From: Bacillota bacterium
GTDB lineage: Bacteria; Bacillota; Clostridia; Christensenellales; UMGS416
Assembly (NCBI GenBank): GCA_023398815.1
Contig: JAEWRW010000064.1
Coordinates: 1 to 64,000 of the forward strand
Reading direction: 5' to 3'
DNA: 64,000 nt
The position numbers and the translations under genes are program-made. The notes beneath the pieces were generated by a model. It was not told the origin of the DNA. It saw nothing but the letters and a program-made list of their open reading frames with translations, and ran no database searches. Below are positions 8,843 to 18,299 of this stretch, in pieces (position 1 is the stretch's first letter; every line of letters starts with the position of its first letter).

Positions 8843-9433
8843 GTGAATATTACAATCAAACCCCTCACGCCGGAGCTTGCCGAGGACTATTTCGATTTCT
8901 TTGAAACCCGCGCGTTTACAGACAATTCCCCATATCGGTGTTATTGCCAGATGTATCAAATGTCTAAGGAGCAGGCGAAAGCAGCGTGCGAAAATGCAGA
9001 CGGGCTTGATGGCGGTCAGCTATCTCGAAGGGCGGCCGAGCAGCAGATTGAAACGGGCGTCCTGCGCGGATATTTGGCGTTCGTCGACGGCTCGGCTATC
9101 GGTTGGTGCAATGCAAACGACAGGGCGAACTATCCCATCGACCCGTGTACCGATACGCATTTCTACGCGCCTGCCGAAAAGCGCGAAAAGGCTGTGGTGT
9201 GCTTTGAAATTGCACCGGAATATCGCGGGAAGGGCGTCGCCACCGCTCTGCTACAACAAGCCATCGCCGACGCAAAAGACGAAGGACATCTTGCCGTCGT
9301 GAGTTTCCCAGTCATGCGCGACGAACGATACGAATGGGATTGCACCGGGCCTGTTCGGTTATATGAAAAAGCCGGGTTTGTCAAAGTGGAGGAACGGGAG
9401 AAGATTGCGATTATGAGGAAAGATTTAGAATAG
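8843..9433 (+). CDS. GNAT-family N-acetyltransferase
   Basis: A 196-residue protein with a C-terminal acetyl-CoA binding motif: EIAPEYRGKGVATALLQ (about residues 116-132) corresponds to the R/Q-x-x-G-x-G/A signature, and RLYEKAGFV is the closing helix-strand. The GTG start is preceded by GGAGG. The N-terminal half includes a YCQMYQMSKEQ segment common in clostridial members of unknown substrate. The gene is AT-richer than the surroundings and follows 7855-8784 by 58 bp in the same direction. Confidence 0.8.
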   Translation: MNITIKPLTPELAEDYFDFFETRAFTDNSPYRCYCQMYQMSKEQAKAACENADGLDGGQLSRRAAEQQIETGVLRGYLAFVDGSAIGWCNANDRANYPIDPCTDTHFYAPAEKREKAVVCFEIAPEYRGKGVATALLQQAIADAKDEGHLAVVSFPVMRDERYEWDCTGPVRLYEKAGFVKVEEREKIAIMRKDLE

Positions 9434-9603
9434 ATACTTAAAGTATATGCATACCCCCAGGCTGACAGACTCCACGAAGGGGCAGCTTTCTCGCCTATAA
9501 GTACTGCCCGCGGCAGGCGCGCTCCCCCATAAACTTGAAGCCAGGAGAAAACTCCTCTTGGGCAATTCCCTCCTTAGTGCCGTGCCACGGGCCCGACCAA
9601 CGT

Positions 9604-10547
9604 CTAGTCGCCCCACTCCCCCTGCGGCGGCAAATCCAGCTCATTGATTTTATAGTTCGTGGTGCGCCCGGTCTTGCCCACCACCACATAATCCTCGTAA
9701 TACTCCATGCGGTCAATGACAAACTCCTTGTCGTCCACCATATCGTAGTCGATCTTGAGCAAGCCGTCCTTCAGGTAGTGGAGCGTGGCGATGGGGTAGC
9801 CGTCCTTCGCATAGCTGCGGGTGGCCACAGTGTTGACGCCCCAAATTTCGCGGTACTGCCGTTCATAGAGTGCGGTCACGGGGTCGATGGCCGTCACCGC
9901 GTCCATGGACTCGCCAACCTTCAGGCCCTGGAACGCCTGATAGGGCAGCAGCTCCCGCACCAGGATGGGGAACCCGTCGGGCGTGGTTTTCCAGTTGTAG
10001 TCATCGAAGAACAGGTACAGCCGGTAGCCCGTATCGGTGCCGTAGCAGCAGTAGGTGTTGCCGTCCGGGGTTGCCCGCAGCGCCGTTGTGGGGTACACCC
10101 GCAAGAGAATGCCGGTGTAATTGCACCGATAGTTCGCCCCTGCGGCATAACACGAGTCCCTGCCCAGAAAAAACATTCCATTGTTATCAAGGAGCAGTTC
10201 TTCCTCCCGAAACACAGGGATGGTAAGGGTAGTCTTGTCCTCCGCCGCCACCGTCAGGGAGTCCATCTGCTCATACAGCCGTCGGAGACGTCCGAACTCC
10301 CCTCGTAGTAGTACTCCTGCCGCTCCTGTATTTCCACGGTAGGTGCGGGGGTGGTCGGCACCGACATTGCCGTTGGTGTGGGGCTGGGTACCGGTGTTGA
10401 GGTTGTCGTTGGGGCGGGCATCGCGACGGCGCTGGCGGTGCTCGCCGTGGTGGGCTGCCCGCCCCCCTGCCACACGGCGGTGCAACCGGTGCCGCCCACC
10501 ACCAAAAGAACCGCCACACACAACAGGCCAATCGCCTTGTTACCCAT
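9604..10547 (-). pseudogene. Lipoprotein gene split by a frameshift
   Basis: The N-terminal part is read from the ATG at 10547 (GGAGGG upstream). It encodes a lipoprotein signal with the lipobox VVGGTGC, then a Thr/Pro/Ser-rich linker. That frame runs out of sense at about 10270-10300, ending at 10254. The continuing protein (LYEQMDSLTVAAED...) is read in another frame down to 9604 and has a normal folded-domain composition. A one-base indel around 10270-10300 joins the two. This is either a recent inactivation or a sequence error. The domain itself is not recognised. Confidence 0.6.
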
Positions 10548-10747
10548 GGAGTTCCCTCCGTTCCAGTGTCGTCGCGCGCGCTCCCTATTGCAAATGCGTA
10601 ATACCTCTATTATACATATGGGTCGCCAATTGCCGCAACACCGGGATGCAAGGTGGCCAACGTTTTCTCAACACCGCAGGATTGCGCATGGTGCCTGCGG
10701 CAGGGGGCTCGTATAATAAAGCGCAGAACAATTGGCAGGAGGTTCCC

Positions 10748-12418
10748 ATGGAAAAGGATCGGATTCCCTTCAGTGTCTGTGGTTCCTACTTCGTGGTCTC
10801 CCTGGTAGGGGGCGGGTTGGCCATCCGCAACATCAGCGGTGACGCGCCGACCAAAGAGGTTCTGCTGGTGGAGCTGCTGCGCGCGGGGGCAGCGCTGCCC
10901 TTCGTGCCCGAGCATGGCGATGGCCTGCTGCGCCTTGTGGCTGACGGCGCGGTGGTGGAGCTGTGCTTTGAGGACTTGGACAGCCTGCGCCTGCGCGGGG
11001 AGGGCTGCCAACTGCGGCTGCGCACCGCCGAGGGGGTCGTGTATGGCTGCGGCGGGCACATCACGCCCCAGCGCTGGCTCTTTGCCAATTATGGCTGCCG
11101 GGTCAACGTGGTTCTGGAGGCGCTGCGGGGCACCATGGAGGTGGCCGACACCTGGGATGGTGCCAACAGCACCGGCTTTGCCGCCGTGTTTGGCGCGGCA
11201 GAGGGGCCTTTTGAGGCGGCGATGGAGCTTTACCGCGGGCCCAGCCGTGCCCAGCGGGAGCATGGCATGCCCTTTGAGGATTGTGCGGCCCGCTGGCAGC
11301 GCAGCTTTGCGGAGTACCTTGCTAAGACGGTGGCGGTGCCCGCACCCTATGAGGAAGCGCGGCGCTGGGCGGCCTATCTGAATTGGTCAAGCATCGTGGC
11401 GCCCGAAGGCCTGATGGGCCGCCGGGGCATGTACATGAGCAAGAACTGGATGACGAACATCTGGAGCTGGGATCACTGCTTCAACGCCATGGCGCTGGCC
11501 TATGCCAACCCCGAGCTGGCCTGGGAGCAGATCATGGTCATGTTTGACCGGCAGGACCCCTCCGGCGCGCTGCCCGACAGCTTCAATAACAGCGCCGAAG
11601 TCTGGATGTTCTGCAAGCCACCCATCCATGGTTGGGCCATCCGCTGGATGTTCGCCCACAACCCCGCATTCGGCATCGAGCACATCCGGCAGATCTACCA
11701 GCCGCTCTGCCGCTGGACGGATTGGTGGTTCCGCGAGCGGGACTTTGACCGCGACGGCATGCCCCAATACCACCACGGCAACGACAGCGGGTGGGACAAC
11801 AGCACCGTCTTCGCCCAAGGCGTGCCGGTGGAAAGCCCCGATCTTGGCGCGTTCCTCATCCTCCAGATGGACGTGCTGGCAGATTTTGCCGGGCAGCTGG
11901 GCTTGGTGGAGGAAGCCGCCCAGTGGCAGGCGCGCAGCGACCGGCTGCTGGGGCTCTTTGCGGAGCATTTCGTGCTGCCCGATGGCAGGCTGACGGCCCG
12001 GCTCTCCGGCTCCCACAGGACGGTGGAAAACCAGAGCCTGCTACCCTACCTGGCGCTGGTGCTGGGGCCACGCCTGCCCGATGCCGTGCGGCGGCAAGCG
12101 GTGGAGCACCTCCGCCAGAGCGGCCTCATTACGCCCTACGGGTTGGCGACCGAAGCGCCTCAGAGCCCGTGCTACCAGCCGGATGGCTATTGGCGGGGCC
12201 CCATCTGGGCGCCTTCCTCTATGCTGATGATTGACGGCCTGGCAGCCTGCGGCGAAACGGAGCTGGCCCGGACGCTGGCGCGCGCCTTTGCCGACTTGTG
12301 TGCCAGCCAGGGCTTTGCCGAGAACTTTGACGCGCTGACCGGCCACTGGCTGCGCGACCCGGCCTACACCTGGACCTCCAGCGTGTTCCTGATGCTGGCG
12401 CACGAATACCTGGGCTAA
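10748..12418 (+). CDS. GH63-like glycoside hydrolase
   Basis: A 556-residue enzyme with an N-terminal beta-rich domain (about 1-190) and an (alpha/alpha)6 barrel. Motifs supporting a GH63 or related six-hairpin glycosidase are NIWSWDHCFNAMAL, HHGNDSGWDNS (about residues 341-351, containing the expected catalytic Asp), GYWRGPIWAPSS (about 478-489) and FAENFDALTG near the C-terminus. It lacks a signal peptide, so it is cytoplasmic. It may act on alpha-linked oligosaccharides such as glucosyl- or mannosyl-glycerate, but the substrate is not resolved. The start follows AGGAGG; a TATAAT sits about 30 bp upstream. Confidence 0.75.
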   Translation: MEKDRIPFSVCGSYFVVSLVGGGLAIRNISGDAPTKEVLLVELLRAGAALPFVPEHGDGLLRLVADGAVVELCFEDLDSLRLRGEGCQLRLRTAEGVVYGCGGHITPQRWLFANYGCRVNVVLEALRGTMEVADTWDGANSTGFAAVFGAAEGPFEAAMELYRGPSRAQREHGMPFEDCAARWQRSFAEYLAKTVAVPAPYEEARRWAAYLNWSSIVAPEGLMGRRGMYMSKNWMTNIWSWDHCFNAMALAYANPELAWEQIMVMFDRQDPSGALPDSFNNSAEVWMFCKPPIHGWAIRWMFAHNPAFGIEHIRQIYQPLCRWTDWWFRERDFDRDGMPQYHHGNDSGWDNSTVFAQGVPVESPDLGAFLILQMDVLADFAGQLGLVEEAAQWQARSDRLLGLFAEHFVLPDGRLTARLSGSHRTVENQSLLPYLALVLGPRLPDAVRRQAVEHLRQSGLITPYGLATEAPQSPCYQPDGYWRGPIWAPSSMLMIDGLAACGETELARTLARAFADLCASQGFAENFDALTGHWLRDPAYTWTSSVFLMLAHEYLG

Positions 12419-12429
12419 CGTTTGGGGTG

Positions 12430-13291
12430 GCAGACGGTAGGACATGGCATAGGGCCTGAATGGCCTTTTAGGTGGACGATTAAGAACGCGCTGCGCTGGG
12501 CCCAAGCGCCCGGATGGCGCAAGGCCGAGGGCCGTGAGTGCGACGCTGTGCGTCACACTAGCCGCAGGACGCGGCGCAAGGCCCGTAGGCGGTCCTTTTG
12601 AAGCGCAAAAGGACCCAAAACGCAACCCCCATTCGGGCCTTACGCGCCATCCAGGCGCTAGGGCGACAACAAGTGTCGCCCTCACGGCCCGAAATGGATG
12701 AGCACGCATCCGGCGTGCTCGAGCGGACGAGTTTCCTAGACCGGACGGCTGGCACAAAGGTAAGTGCCAGAGGGAGGTAACTCGCCTTTCCTTTTGCTCC
12801 GCAACGGAAAGGCTCAAACATCCCGCCCCCAGACGCCGTGGATGGCGTCAAGCCAAGCGCCGTGATGGCGTTGTGAACAACGCCATAGCCGCCCGATGCG
12901 GCGTAAGGCGCGCGGGCCGTCGCCAGCCAAGTGCCGCCAGTCGCCCGGGGGAAACTCGAACGCGCCCGATGGGACGGTACGTCCAGCTTGCCGTTTCGTA
13001 CGTCCATTTCCTGTTACCCCTCCCCCAGTTCGGGGGAGGGGTTGGGGAGAGGGTACTGCGTGGTGCTCCATCCAGCTGCCGCGTCGCGGGTTTATCCCGC
13101 AGCGGCAAAGCTGCAGCCTGCCCGTGGCACTCAGCCCTCCCGCCACGGCGCGTCCCCTCGTCAAAACCCCGCACGGCCCGCATAAACGAAAGCCGCCCGG
13201 CGACATGTGCGCCGGGCGGCAACTGTTCCCTTATGTCGAGTACTCCTGCCTCGCGGCGGTCGCCAAAGGCGGCCGCCGCGAAAGCGAAGCG
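12430..13291 (-). repeat. Composite palindromic element, copy 3 (reverse, full)
   Basis: Read on the minus strand from the porB-like gene, the order is: 29-nt terminator hairpin (13192-13220), GGGATAAACCCGCGACGCGG module (about 13080-13105), C-rich/G-rich hairpin (13014-13040), nested core hairpin (12723-12967) and a GGTCC..GGACC hairpin (12591-12615). It ends in NGGAT-loop hairpins near 12500-12520 and 12650-12680. The core here is 245 bp because an extra hairpin set is inserted at about 12830-12920. No gene is supported. Confidence 0.6.
13192..13220 (-). terminator. 29-nt terminator-like hairpin after the oxidoreductase operon
   Basis: A 10-bp perfect stem GCCGCCCGGC with a 9-nt loop. It lies 72 bp beyond the stop codon of 13292-14137. 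Same geometry as the hairpins at 23663, 35803, 39045 and 62461. Confidence 0.55.
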
Positions 13292-14137
13292 TCACACAAA
13301 CGCGTCAATCAGCTCCCTCAGCACCGCCGGGTCGTTCCCCTGCCCGGCCAAGCTGGTGCCGTCGCGCAGCACGGGGTGGCGGCTGTGGAAGTCGGCACGG
13401 TCGGCGCGGTAGAGCACGCCCAGCGGGATTTTGTCCTCGTCCTGGGCGGCCAGCATGAGCGCCGCGCCCTTGTTGGTTGGGTCGTGGCCCTCGGGGGTGT
13501 AGGTGCGCTCCTTGTAGTCCACAAAGGTGTTCACCTTGTTGAAGCTGACGCAGGGCTGCAGGATGTCCACCAGCGCGTAGCCGGGGTAAGTGATGGCCTG
13601 CTTCATGAGGTCGACAAGCTGCTCCCGGTTGCCGGTGAAGGCACGGGCCACGAAGCCCGCCCCGGCGGCGATGGCCACCAGCACGGGGTTGATCGGGTCA
13701 TTCATGCTGCCGTCGGGCTGGGTGTCGGTGACGTGCCCGCGGCTGGTCGTGGGCGAGGCCTGGCCCTTGGTGAGGCCGTAAATCTGGTTGTCGTGCACGA
13801 AGTGGGCGATGTTCACGTTCCGGCGGATGTTGTGCAGGAAGTGGTTGCCACCCTCGCCGTAGGAGTCGCCGTCGCCGCTGTCCACGACCACGGTGAGGCC
13901 GGGGTTGACGATCTTGGCGGCGATGGCCGCGGGCAGCGCCCGGCCATGGAGACCGCAGAAGCGGTTGGCGCTGATGTACTGGGGCGTCTTGGCGGCCTGG
14001 CCAATGCCCGCCGCCGACAGCACTTGGTGGGGCTGCAGACCCAGTTCCTCCAGCGCGGTTTTTAAGCTATCGAGAATGGCGAAGTTGCCACAGCCGGGGC
14101 ACCACGCGGTGTCAAAGGTGCAGAAATGCTCGCTCAT
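13292..14137 (-). CDS. 2-oxoacid:ferredoxin oxidoreductase, beta (TPP-binding) subunit
   Basis: A 281-residue subunit of the pyruvate/2-oxoglutarate/2-oxoisovalerate:ferredoxin oxidoreductase family. It binds thiamine pyrophosphate and decarboxylates a 2-oxoacid to the acyl-CoA with reduction of ferredoxin. WCPGCGNF near residue 13 supplies Fe-S Cys ligands. DSGDGDSYGEGGNHFLHNIRRN is the TPP/Mg motif (GDGD...N) near residues 87-107, and DNQIYGLTKGQASPTT is typical. The start overlaps the alpha-subunit stop by four bases (ATGA), so the genes are translationally coupled. A dedicated ferredoxin delta subunit is not adjacent. Substrate specificity is not determined. Confidence 0.88.
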   Translation of the reverse strand: MSEHFCTFDTAWCPGCGNFAILDSLKTALEELGLQPHQVLSAAGIGQAAKTPQYISANRFCGLHGRALPAAIAAKIVNPGLTVVVDSGDGDSYGEGGNHFLHNIRRNVNIAHFVHDNQIYGLTKGQASPTTSRGHVTDTQPDGSMNDPINPVLVAIAAGAGFVARAFTGNREQLVDLMKQAITYPGYALVDILQPCVSFNKVNTFVDYKERTYTPEGHDPTNKGAALMLAAQDEDKIPLGVLYRADRADFHSRHPVLRDGTSLAGQGNDPAVLRELIDAFV

Positions 14138-15801
14138 TTGCTCTCCTCCTTCCCAAGGAACGTCAAGATGTCGCCGGCTGAAAGCTGCCGGCCGTCGTAT
14201 TTCAAGAAACTGTCGTGGCAGGCAATGCCCGTCTCCTGCCGGATGAGTTCACCGAGCTGCCCGGTGGCGTTCTGCTCCACGTTGACGACGCGCTTGGCGC
14301 GGGCGGCGCGGGCGGTGAACTCCCGCGTGGGCAGGGGCCACACATCGCCAAAGACCAGCGCGCCCACCTTTTGCCCGGCGGCGTTGGCGGCGGCCACGGC
14401 CTCCCGCAGGGGGCCCCAGGTGCTGCCCCAGCCGACGAGCAGCGTCTCCGCGTCCTCGTCGCCGAAGAACTCCGGCTCCAGGAGCTCGGCCTTCAGGCCC
14501 TCCAGCTTGCGCAGGCGCTTGTCCATCTGGGCGACGCGCACCTCGGCGGACTCGGTGATAAGCCCCCACTCGTCGTGCTCGTCGCTGTCGGCGGAGACGA
14601 GGTGGCGGGTCATGCCCGGGATGAGCCGGGGCGACACGCCGCTGTCGGTCACGGCATACCGGCGGTACTCGCCATCCGGGGCGGCGTCGGCCACGGGCAG
14701 GTATTGGGCGACCTCAGCCGGGTCAAAGGCCGGCACGGTGGCCGTGGCGTCGCCCAGATACTGGTCGCTGAGAATGATGACGGGGATCTGGTACTTGTCC
14801 GCCAGGTGGAAGGCCCGCGCCGTCTGCTGGAAGGCATCGGCGTGGTGCCGCAGGGCAAGCACCATGCGCGGGAACTCGCCCTGGGAGGCCGAGATGACGA
14901 ACTTCAGGTCGCTCTGCTCGGTGCGGGTCGGCAGGCCGGTCACCGGCCCGGGCCGCTGCACATCCACGATGACGGCGGGGATCTCCGCCATGCCGGAGAG
15001 GCCCAGCGTCTCCACCATCAGGGCGAAGCCACCGCCGGAGGTGCCAGTCATGGCCCGCGCCCCGGCGTAGGACGCGCCGACCGCCATGTTGACGGCGGCA
15101 ATCTCATCCTCGGCCTGCTCCACCACGATGCCGGCCTTATCGGCCACGCCGGCCAGGTACTCCAGGATCGTGGTGGAGGGCGACATGGGGTAGGCGGCGT
15201 AGAACTTGAGCCCCGCCGCCAGCGCGCCCAGCGCCAGCGCCCGGTTGCCGGAGACGAGCATCTGCCCCGCTGCGTTGCCCGGGGCCACAGTGAGGCGCGG
15301 CTCCACGGCGTTGTGCCCGGCCAGCAGGGCGTTGCGGTTGACCTCCAGATAGGCGGGCTTGACAAAACGGCCCAGCACGCCATCCACATCCGCCGGGGCC
15401 ACGCCAAAGAGCTTGAGGGCCGCGCCCACGGCCACCACCCCGGCGGCACGGGCGTTGCCCAGGTCCTTGGCCATCTGCTCCATGGGCAGGGCCAGCACGC
15501 CGTCGCCCTCGGGGGCAAACTTGCTGTCACACAGGGCGAAGCCGCCGGGTGTGAGTTCGTCCCGGTGCAGGTCATAGCTCTCGCGGTTGAAGGCCAGCAG
15601 AGCGTCCACCCGGTCGGTGTGGCCGGTGACGGGTTCGGAGCCGAAGCGCACCAGCGTAAAGTTGTGGCCGCCGCGCACCCGGCTCATAAAGTCGCGCACG
15701 GTGAACACGTGGTAGCCCGCCTGTTTCAGGAATGTCTCCAGGATGGCGGCGGTGGTCTCAATGCCTTGGCCAGCCGCGCCGCCCAGCAACAGATTGTACA
15801 T
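14134..15801 (-). CDS. 2-oxoacid:ferredoxin oxidoreductase, fused gamma-alpha subunit
   Basis: A 555-residue protein. The N-terminal 190 residues are the gamma domain (GGAAGQGIETTAAILE; SRVRGGHNF). The remainder is the alpha (pyrimidine-binding) domain starting at GNRALALGALAAGLKFYAAYPMSPSTTILE, with TSGGGFALMVE further on. This is the KorA-like fused architecture. It pairs with the beta subunit immediately downstream. The start at 15801 is preceded by GAGAGGAGG at good distance. However, the reading frame stays open upstream through a Cys-rich domain to 16188, so a longer fused product is possible. Confidence 0.87.
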   Translation of the reverse strand: MYNLLLGGAAGQGIETTAAILETFLKQAGYHVFTVRDFMSRVRGGHNFTLVRFGSEPVTGHTDRVDALLAFNRESYDLHRDELTPGGFALCDSKFAPEGDGVLALPMEQMAKDLGNARAAGVVAVGAALKLFGVAPADVDGVLGRFVKPAYLEVNRNALLAGHNAVEPRLTVAPGNAAGQMLVSGNRALALGALAAGLKFYAAYPMSPSTTILEYLAGVADKAGIVVEQAEDEIAAVNMAVGASYAGARAMTGTSGGGFALMVETLGLSGMAEIPAVIVDVQRPGPVTGLPTRTEQSDLKFVISASQGEFPRMVLALRHHADAFQQTARAFHLADKYQIPVIILSDQYLGDATATVPAFDPAEVAQYLPVADAAPDGEYRRYAVTDSGVSPRLIPGMTRHLVSADSDEHDEWGLITESAEVRVAQMDKRLRKLEGLKAELLEPEFFGDEDAETLLVGWGSTWGPLREAVAAANAAGQKVGALVFGDVWPLPTREFTARAARAKRVVNVEQNATGQLGELIRQETGIACHDSFLKYDGRQLSAGDILTFLGKEESK

Positions 15802-16188
15802 AGGGGAACCTCCTCTCATGGGTTCGGGCGGAAGGGATGAGGGCTTGTCGGCCCGTCCCTCCCGTGATAACCGTTTGATGACGGCGTCGTAGCCCCCGGG
15901 GCCATGGGGCAGGGTGCAGTCGCTGCAGTCTTTTAGCCCCTCGGGCGCACCGGATGTGCGCCCAACCGTTCCGTGCCGTGTGGACATTGCTTGGGCAATG
16001 TCCAAGCGCCCGGATGGCGCGTAAGGCGCGGACGGCTTGGTGCGGGTGTAGTGCCCGCCGCAATCCGCATAGGGATAGAGTGGGCAGAAGCAGAACAGGC
16101 AGTTGATGCGCTCCAGCCGGTGGCAGGGGTAATATTCACACGCCTTGTGCTCAAAGAAACGGTAGTTCTTGTGTTTGTTCACTTCCAT
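15802..16188 (-). CDS. Cys-rich small-domain segment, in frame with the oxidoreductase and interrupted by a repeat
   Basis: From the ATG at 16188 the frame encodes FFEHKACEYYPCHRLE and NCLFCFCPLYP, then after a gap GLKDCSDCTLPHGPGGYD. This is the signature of the Cys_rich_small metal-binding domain (PF04071), often near cobalamin or redox genes. Between the two halves about 31 residues come from a 94-nt palindromic module (15943-16036), inserted without breaking the frame. There is no stop before the alpha subunit start at 15801, so the product may be a fusion or an N-terminal extension. A TATAAT is six bases before the ATG. Confidence 0.6.
15943..16036 (+). repeat. 94-nt palindromic module inserted in the Cys-rich reading frame
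   Basis: The geometry is 8-5-8 hairpin (stem GGGCGCAC, loop CGGAT), 18-nt linker, 9-4-9 hairpin (stem GGACATTGC), then a 33-nt tail with a GCGCC-CGGAT-GGCGC hairpin and GTAAGGCGCGGACGGC. It matches the module at 52353-52446 position by position, except that the two long stems have different sequences. Confidence 0.8.
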
Positions 16189-16287
16189 GGCTCCATTATA
16201 ACAAAGAACCGCCAGAAATCTATACGTTCAATTAAATTTTATCAAATTGTTTAGACAAGAAAACGGCTGGTATCGGTCGGGCCTGGG

Positions 16288-16917
16288 CTAGCGGCGGGAG
16301 GGTCGCAGGGCGCTCCCCCAGGTCTCCGGGCCGTTGGAGACGACCAACCCGCCCCGGGGCACCTGCCAACCCACCAGCGCGGCCGCCAGGAAATCCACAC
16401 AGGAACCGGCGGCGTTGAGGACACAAAGGGCCGCCAGCCAACCGGGCAGGGGCGCAAAGAGCGGCACCACCGCCGGCAGGGCGAAGGATAGCAGCACGCA
16501 GGGGATGACGCTGACCACCAGGAAGCGCCGCCGGGTCAGCGCCGCACTGCTGTGCACGAAGGCAAAACCCCCGCGCAGCCCCATGCCGGTGTGGGGCGAC
16601 GCCAGCCCACCGGGCAGGCAGAGGGCGTGCAGCACCTCGTGCAGCAGCGTCCACCCCAGTACCATCGCCACGGCCAGCGAAAGGTCAGCAAGGCGCAGGG
16701 TGAAGCGCACCCCTCCCCCGGACGCCAACCCCCACAGCCCCGGCGACAGCGCCGCCATCTCCCACGCGCACAGGGCCGTGAGCAACAGGAAGAAGGGTGA
16801 CGATGCTGCCAGCGTGCGCCCCATGCCCGCAGGCTCCCGCAGGCGCTGCCAGCCCTCGGCCTGCAGGCGCGCGGCAGCGTCGGGGTCGGCCGGTGGCAAC
16901 TCTCTCAGCCAGCGCAT
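16288..16917 (-). CDS. DUF3267-like integral membrane zincin-type protein
   Basis: A 209-residue membrane protein with about four hydrophobic segments and the motif LLHEVLHALCLP, an HExxH zinc-peptidase-like site within a helix. This is the pattern of the DUF3267 putative zincin family. Activity and substrates are unknown. The start at 16917 gives eight bases to GGAGG; the ATG at 16923 is too close. The first 24 codons and the upstream region are duplicated as a remnant at 18704-18845. Confidence 0.65.
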   Translation of the reverse strand: MRWLRELPPADPDAAARLQAEGWQRLREPAGMGRTLAASSPFFLLLTALCAWEMAALSPGLWGLASGGGVRFTLRLADLSLAVAMVLGWTLLHEVLHALCLPGGLASPHTGMGLRGGFAFVHSSAALTRRRFLVVSVIPCVLLSFALPAVVPLFAPLPGWLAALCVLNAAGSCVDFLAAALVGWQVPRGGLVVSNGPETWGSALRPSRR

Positions 16918-17020
16918 GGGCATGCCCTCCTCACAGGTTTGGTTCATCCTACCATGGGCCGTTGGCGGCGGCAAGCCGGGGGGGTACATCATGATCCAAA
17001 TGTTTACATGGCAGGCTGAA

Positions 17021-17048
17021 TTGAAAAAAAGGCGAGGCATGCTATAAT
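17021..17048 (+). promoter_or_regulatory. Predicted promoter for butyrate kinase
   Basis: TTGAAA, 16 bp spacer and a perfect TATAAT, about 58 bp before the TTG start of buk. Confidence 0.6.
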
Positions 17049-17106
17049 CATTTTTTGTCGGAATTCAGTATGCCGCCAAAAATCTAAGATCTTTGGAGTA
17101 TCGAAC

Positions 17107-18198
17107 TTGAAAATTCTGGTAATCAACCCCGGCTCCACCTCCACAAAACTCAGTCTGTTTGAAGATGATACTTCACTTCTTGAGGAAAGCGAGTTTCATG
17201 ATGCCCCTGTCCTGCTGCAGTACCCCTCAGTGAATGACCAGGTTCCCTTCCGTAAGCAGGTGGTTTTGAACATACTGCGACGGAATGGGCATGCTCCTGA
17301 GGATGTCGATGTCTTTGTTGGTCGCGGCGGAAGCGCCCACCCTCAGCGTGCAGGGGTCATGCCAATTGATGACCGGCTCTACCATGATACATTGAATGCC
17401 GTGGGCGGCAGCGAGCACGCAGCAAAGCTGGGTGTGCTGTTGGCCTATGAACTCTGCATGGAGTACGGTGGGAAAATGTTCACTCTCAACCCCACCAATC
17501 TTGATGAACTTTGCGACTATGCCCGCATGACGGGCATCGCCGGATTGTACCGGAATGCCCAGGCACATGCCTTAAATCATAAGGCAGTCGCCAGTACCCA
17601 TGCAAAAGCCATGGGAAGGCGCTATGAGGACTGCCGATTTGTGGTTGCCCATATCGACGGCGGCGTGACGATACATGCCCATGACTTCGGAAAAATGGTT
17701 GACGGAAACGTAGGCTCCGGCGGAGACGGTCCCTACGCCCCCACCCGCATCGGCAGCGTACCAGTCCTCTGCCTGCTGGACTATATTGAGCAGCATTCCC
17801 TGGAGGAGGCACGGCTCTTGTGCTCCCGAGCCGGAGGCTTTGTCAGCCATTTCGGCACCTCCGATGCGGATAAGGTTCACCGCATGGTGGAGGCTGGGGA
17901 CCGGAAAGCGGTTTTGGTGTGGAACGCCATGATCTATCAGATCTGCAAAGAAATCGGTGCAATGAGCACCGTACTCTGCGGCAAAGTGGACGGCATTGTG
18001 TTGACTGGTGGGCTTGTCCGTTTTGATGACATTGTGGAGGGCATCCGCAGCCGCTGTGGCTGGATTGCTCCCATCACCGTCTACCCCGGAGAAATGGAGC
18101 AGGAAGAACTGGCAGGAGCCGTGCTGCGGGTGCTGCGCGGGGAGGAAGAAGCCCACCCTTATACCGGAGAACCGGTATGGAAAGGCTTTGATTTCTAA
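17107..18198 (+). CDS. buk: Butyrate kinase
   Basis: A 363-residue ASKHA-fold acyl kinase that converts butyryl phosphate and ADP to butyrate and ATP, the last step of one butyrate pathway. Motifs are INPGSTSTK at residues 5-13, GRGGSAHP (about 73-80), VVAHIDGGVTIHAHD (about 180-194), DGNVGSGGDGPY and VLTGGLV (about 299-305). The TTG start lies eight bases after GGAG. The gene is less GC-rich than its neighbours. It sits between two copies of a 140-bp duplicated sequence (16848-16985 and 18704-18845), which suggests insertion or duplication. No phosphotransbutyrylase gene is in the window. Confidence 0.92.
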   Translation: MKILVINPGSTSTKLSLFEDDTSLLEESEFHDAPVLLQYPSVNDQVPFRKQVVLNILRRNGHAPEDVDVFVGRGGSAHPQRAGVMPIDDRLYHDTLNAVGGSEHAAKLGVLLAYELCMEYGGKMFTLNPTNLDELCDYARMTGIAGLYRNAQAHALNHKAVASTHAKAMGRRYEDCRFVVAHIDGGVTIHAHDFGKMVDGNVGSGGDGPYAPTRIGSVPVLCLLDYIEQHSLEEARLLCSRAGGFVSHFGTSDADKVHRMVEAGDRKAVLVWNAMIYQICKEIGAMSTVLCGKVDGIVLTGGLVRFDDIVEGIRSRCGWIAPITVYPGEMEQEELAGAVLRVLRGEEEAHPYTGEPVWKGFDF

Positions 18199-18251
18199 GG
18201 CAACACCGCACAGCAAAATCATGCTCGTAAAAGTTCATAGCCGAAGAGAGG

Positions 18252-18299
18252 AACAGGCTCCCCAGCAGTGCCAGATACACCGTTGCGGAGCCTGTTTTC
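18252..18299 (+). terminator. Terminator-like inverted repeat after buk
   Basis: A perfect 10-bp stem AACAGGCTCC/GGAGCCTGTT with a 25-nt loop, followed by TTTT. The stretch between the stop and this hairpin begins with GGCAACACCGCACA, which matches the end of the 165-bp elements found at 60431 and 63508. Confidence 0.5.

Noticed and set aside
16250..16654. Alternative frames over the zincin-like gene
   Set aside because: Overlap the supported gene on the same strand in other frames, no SD.
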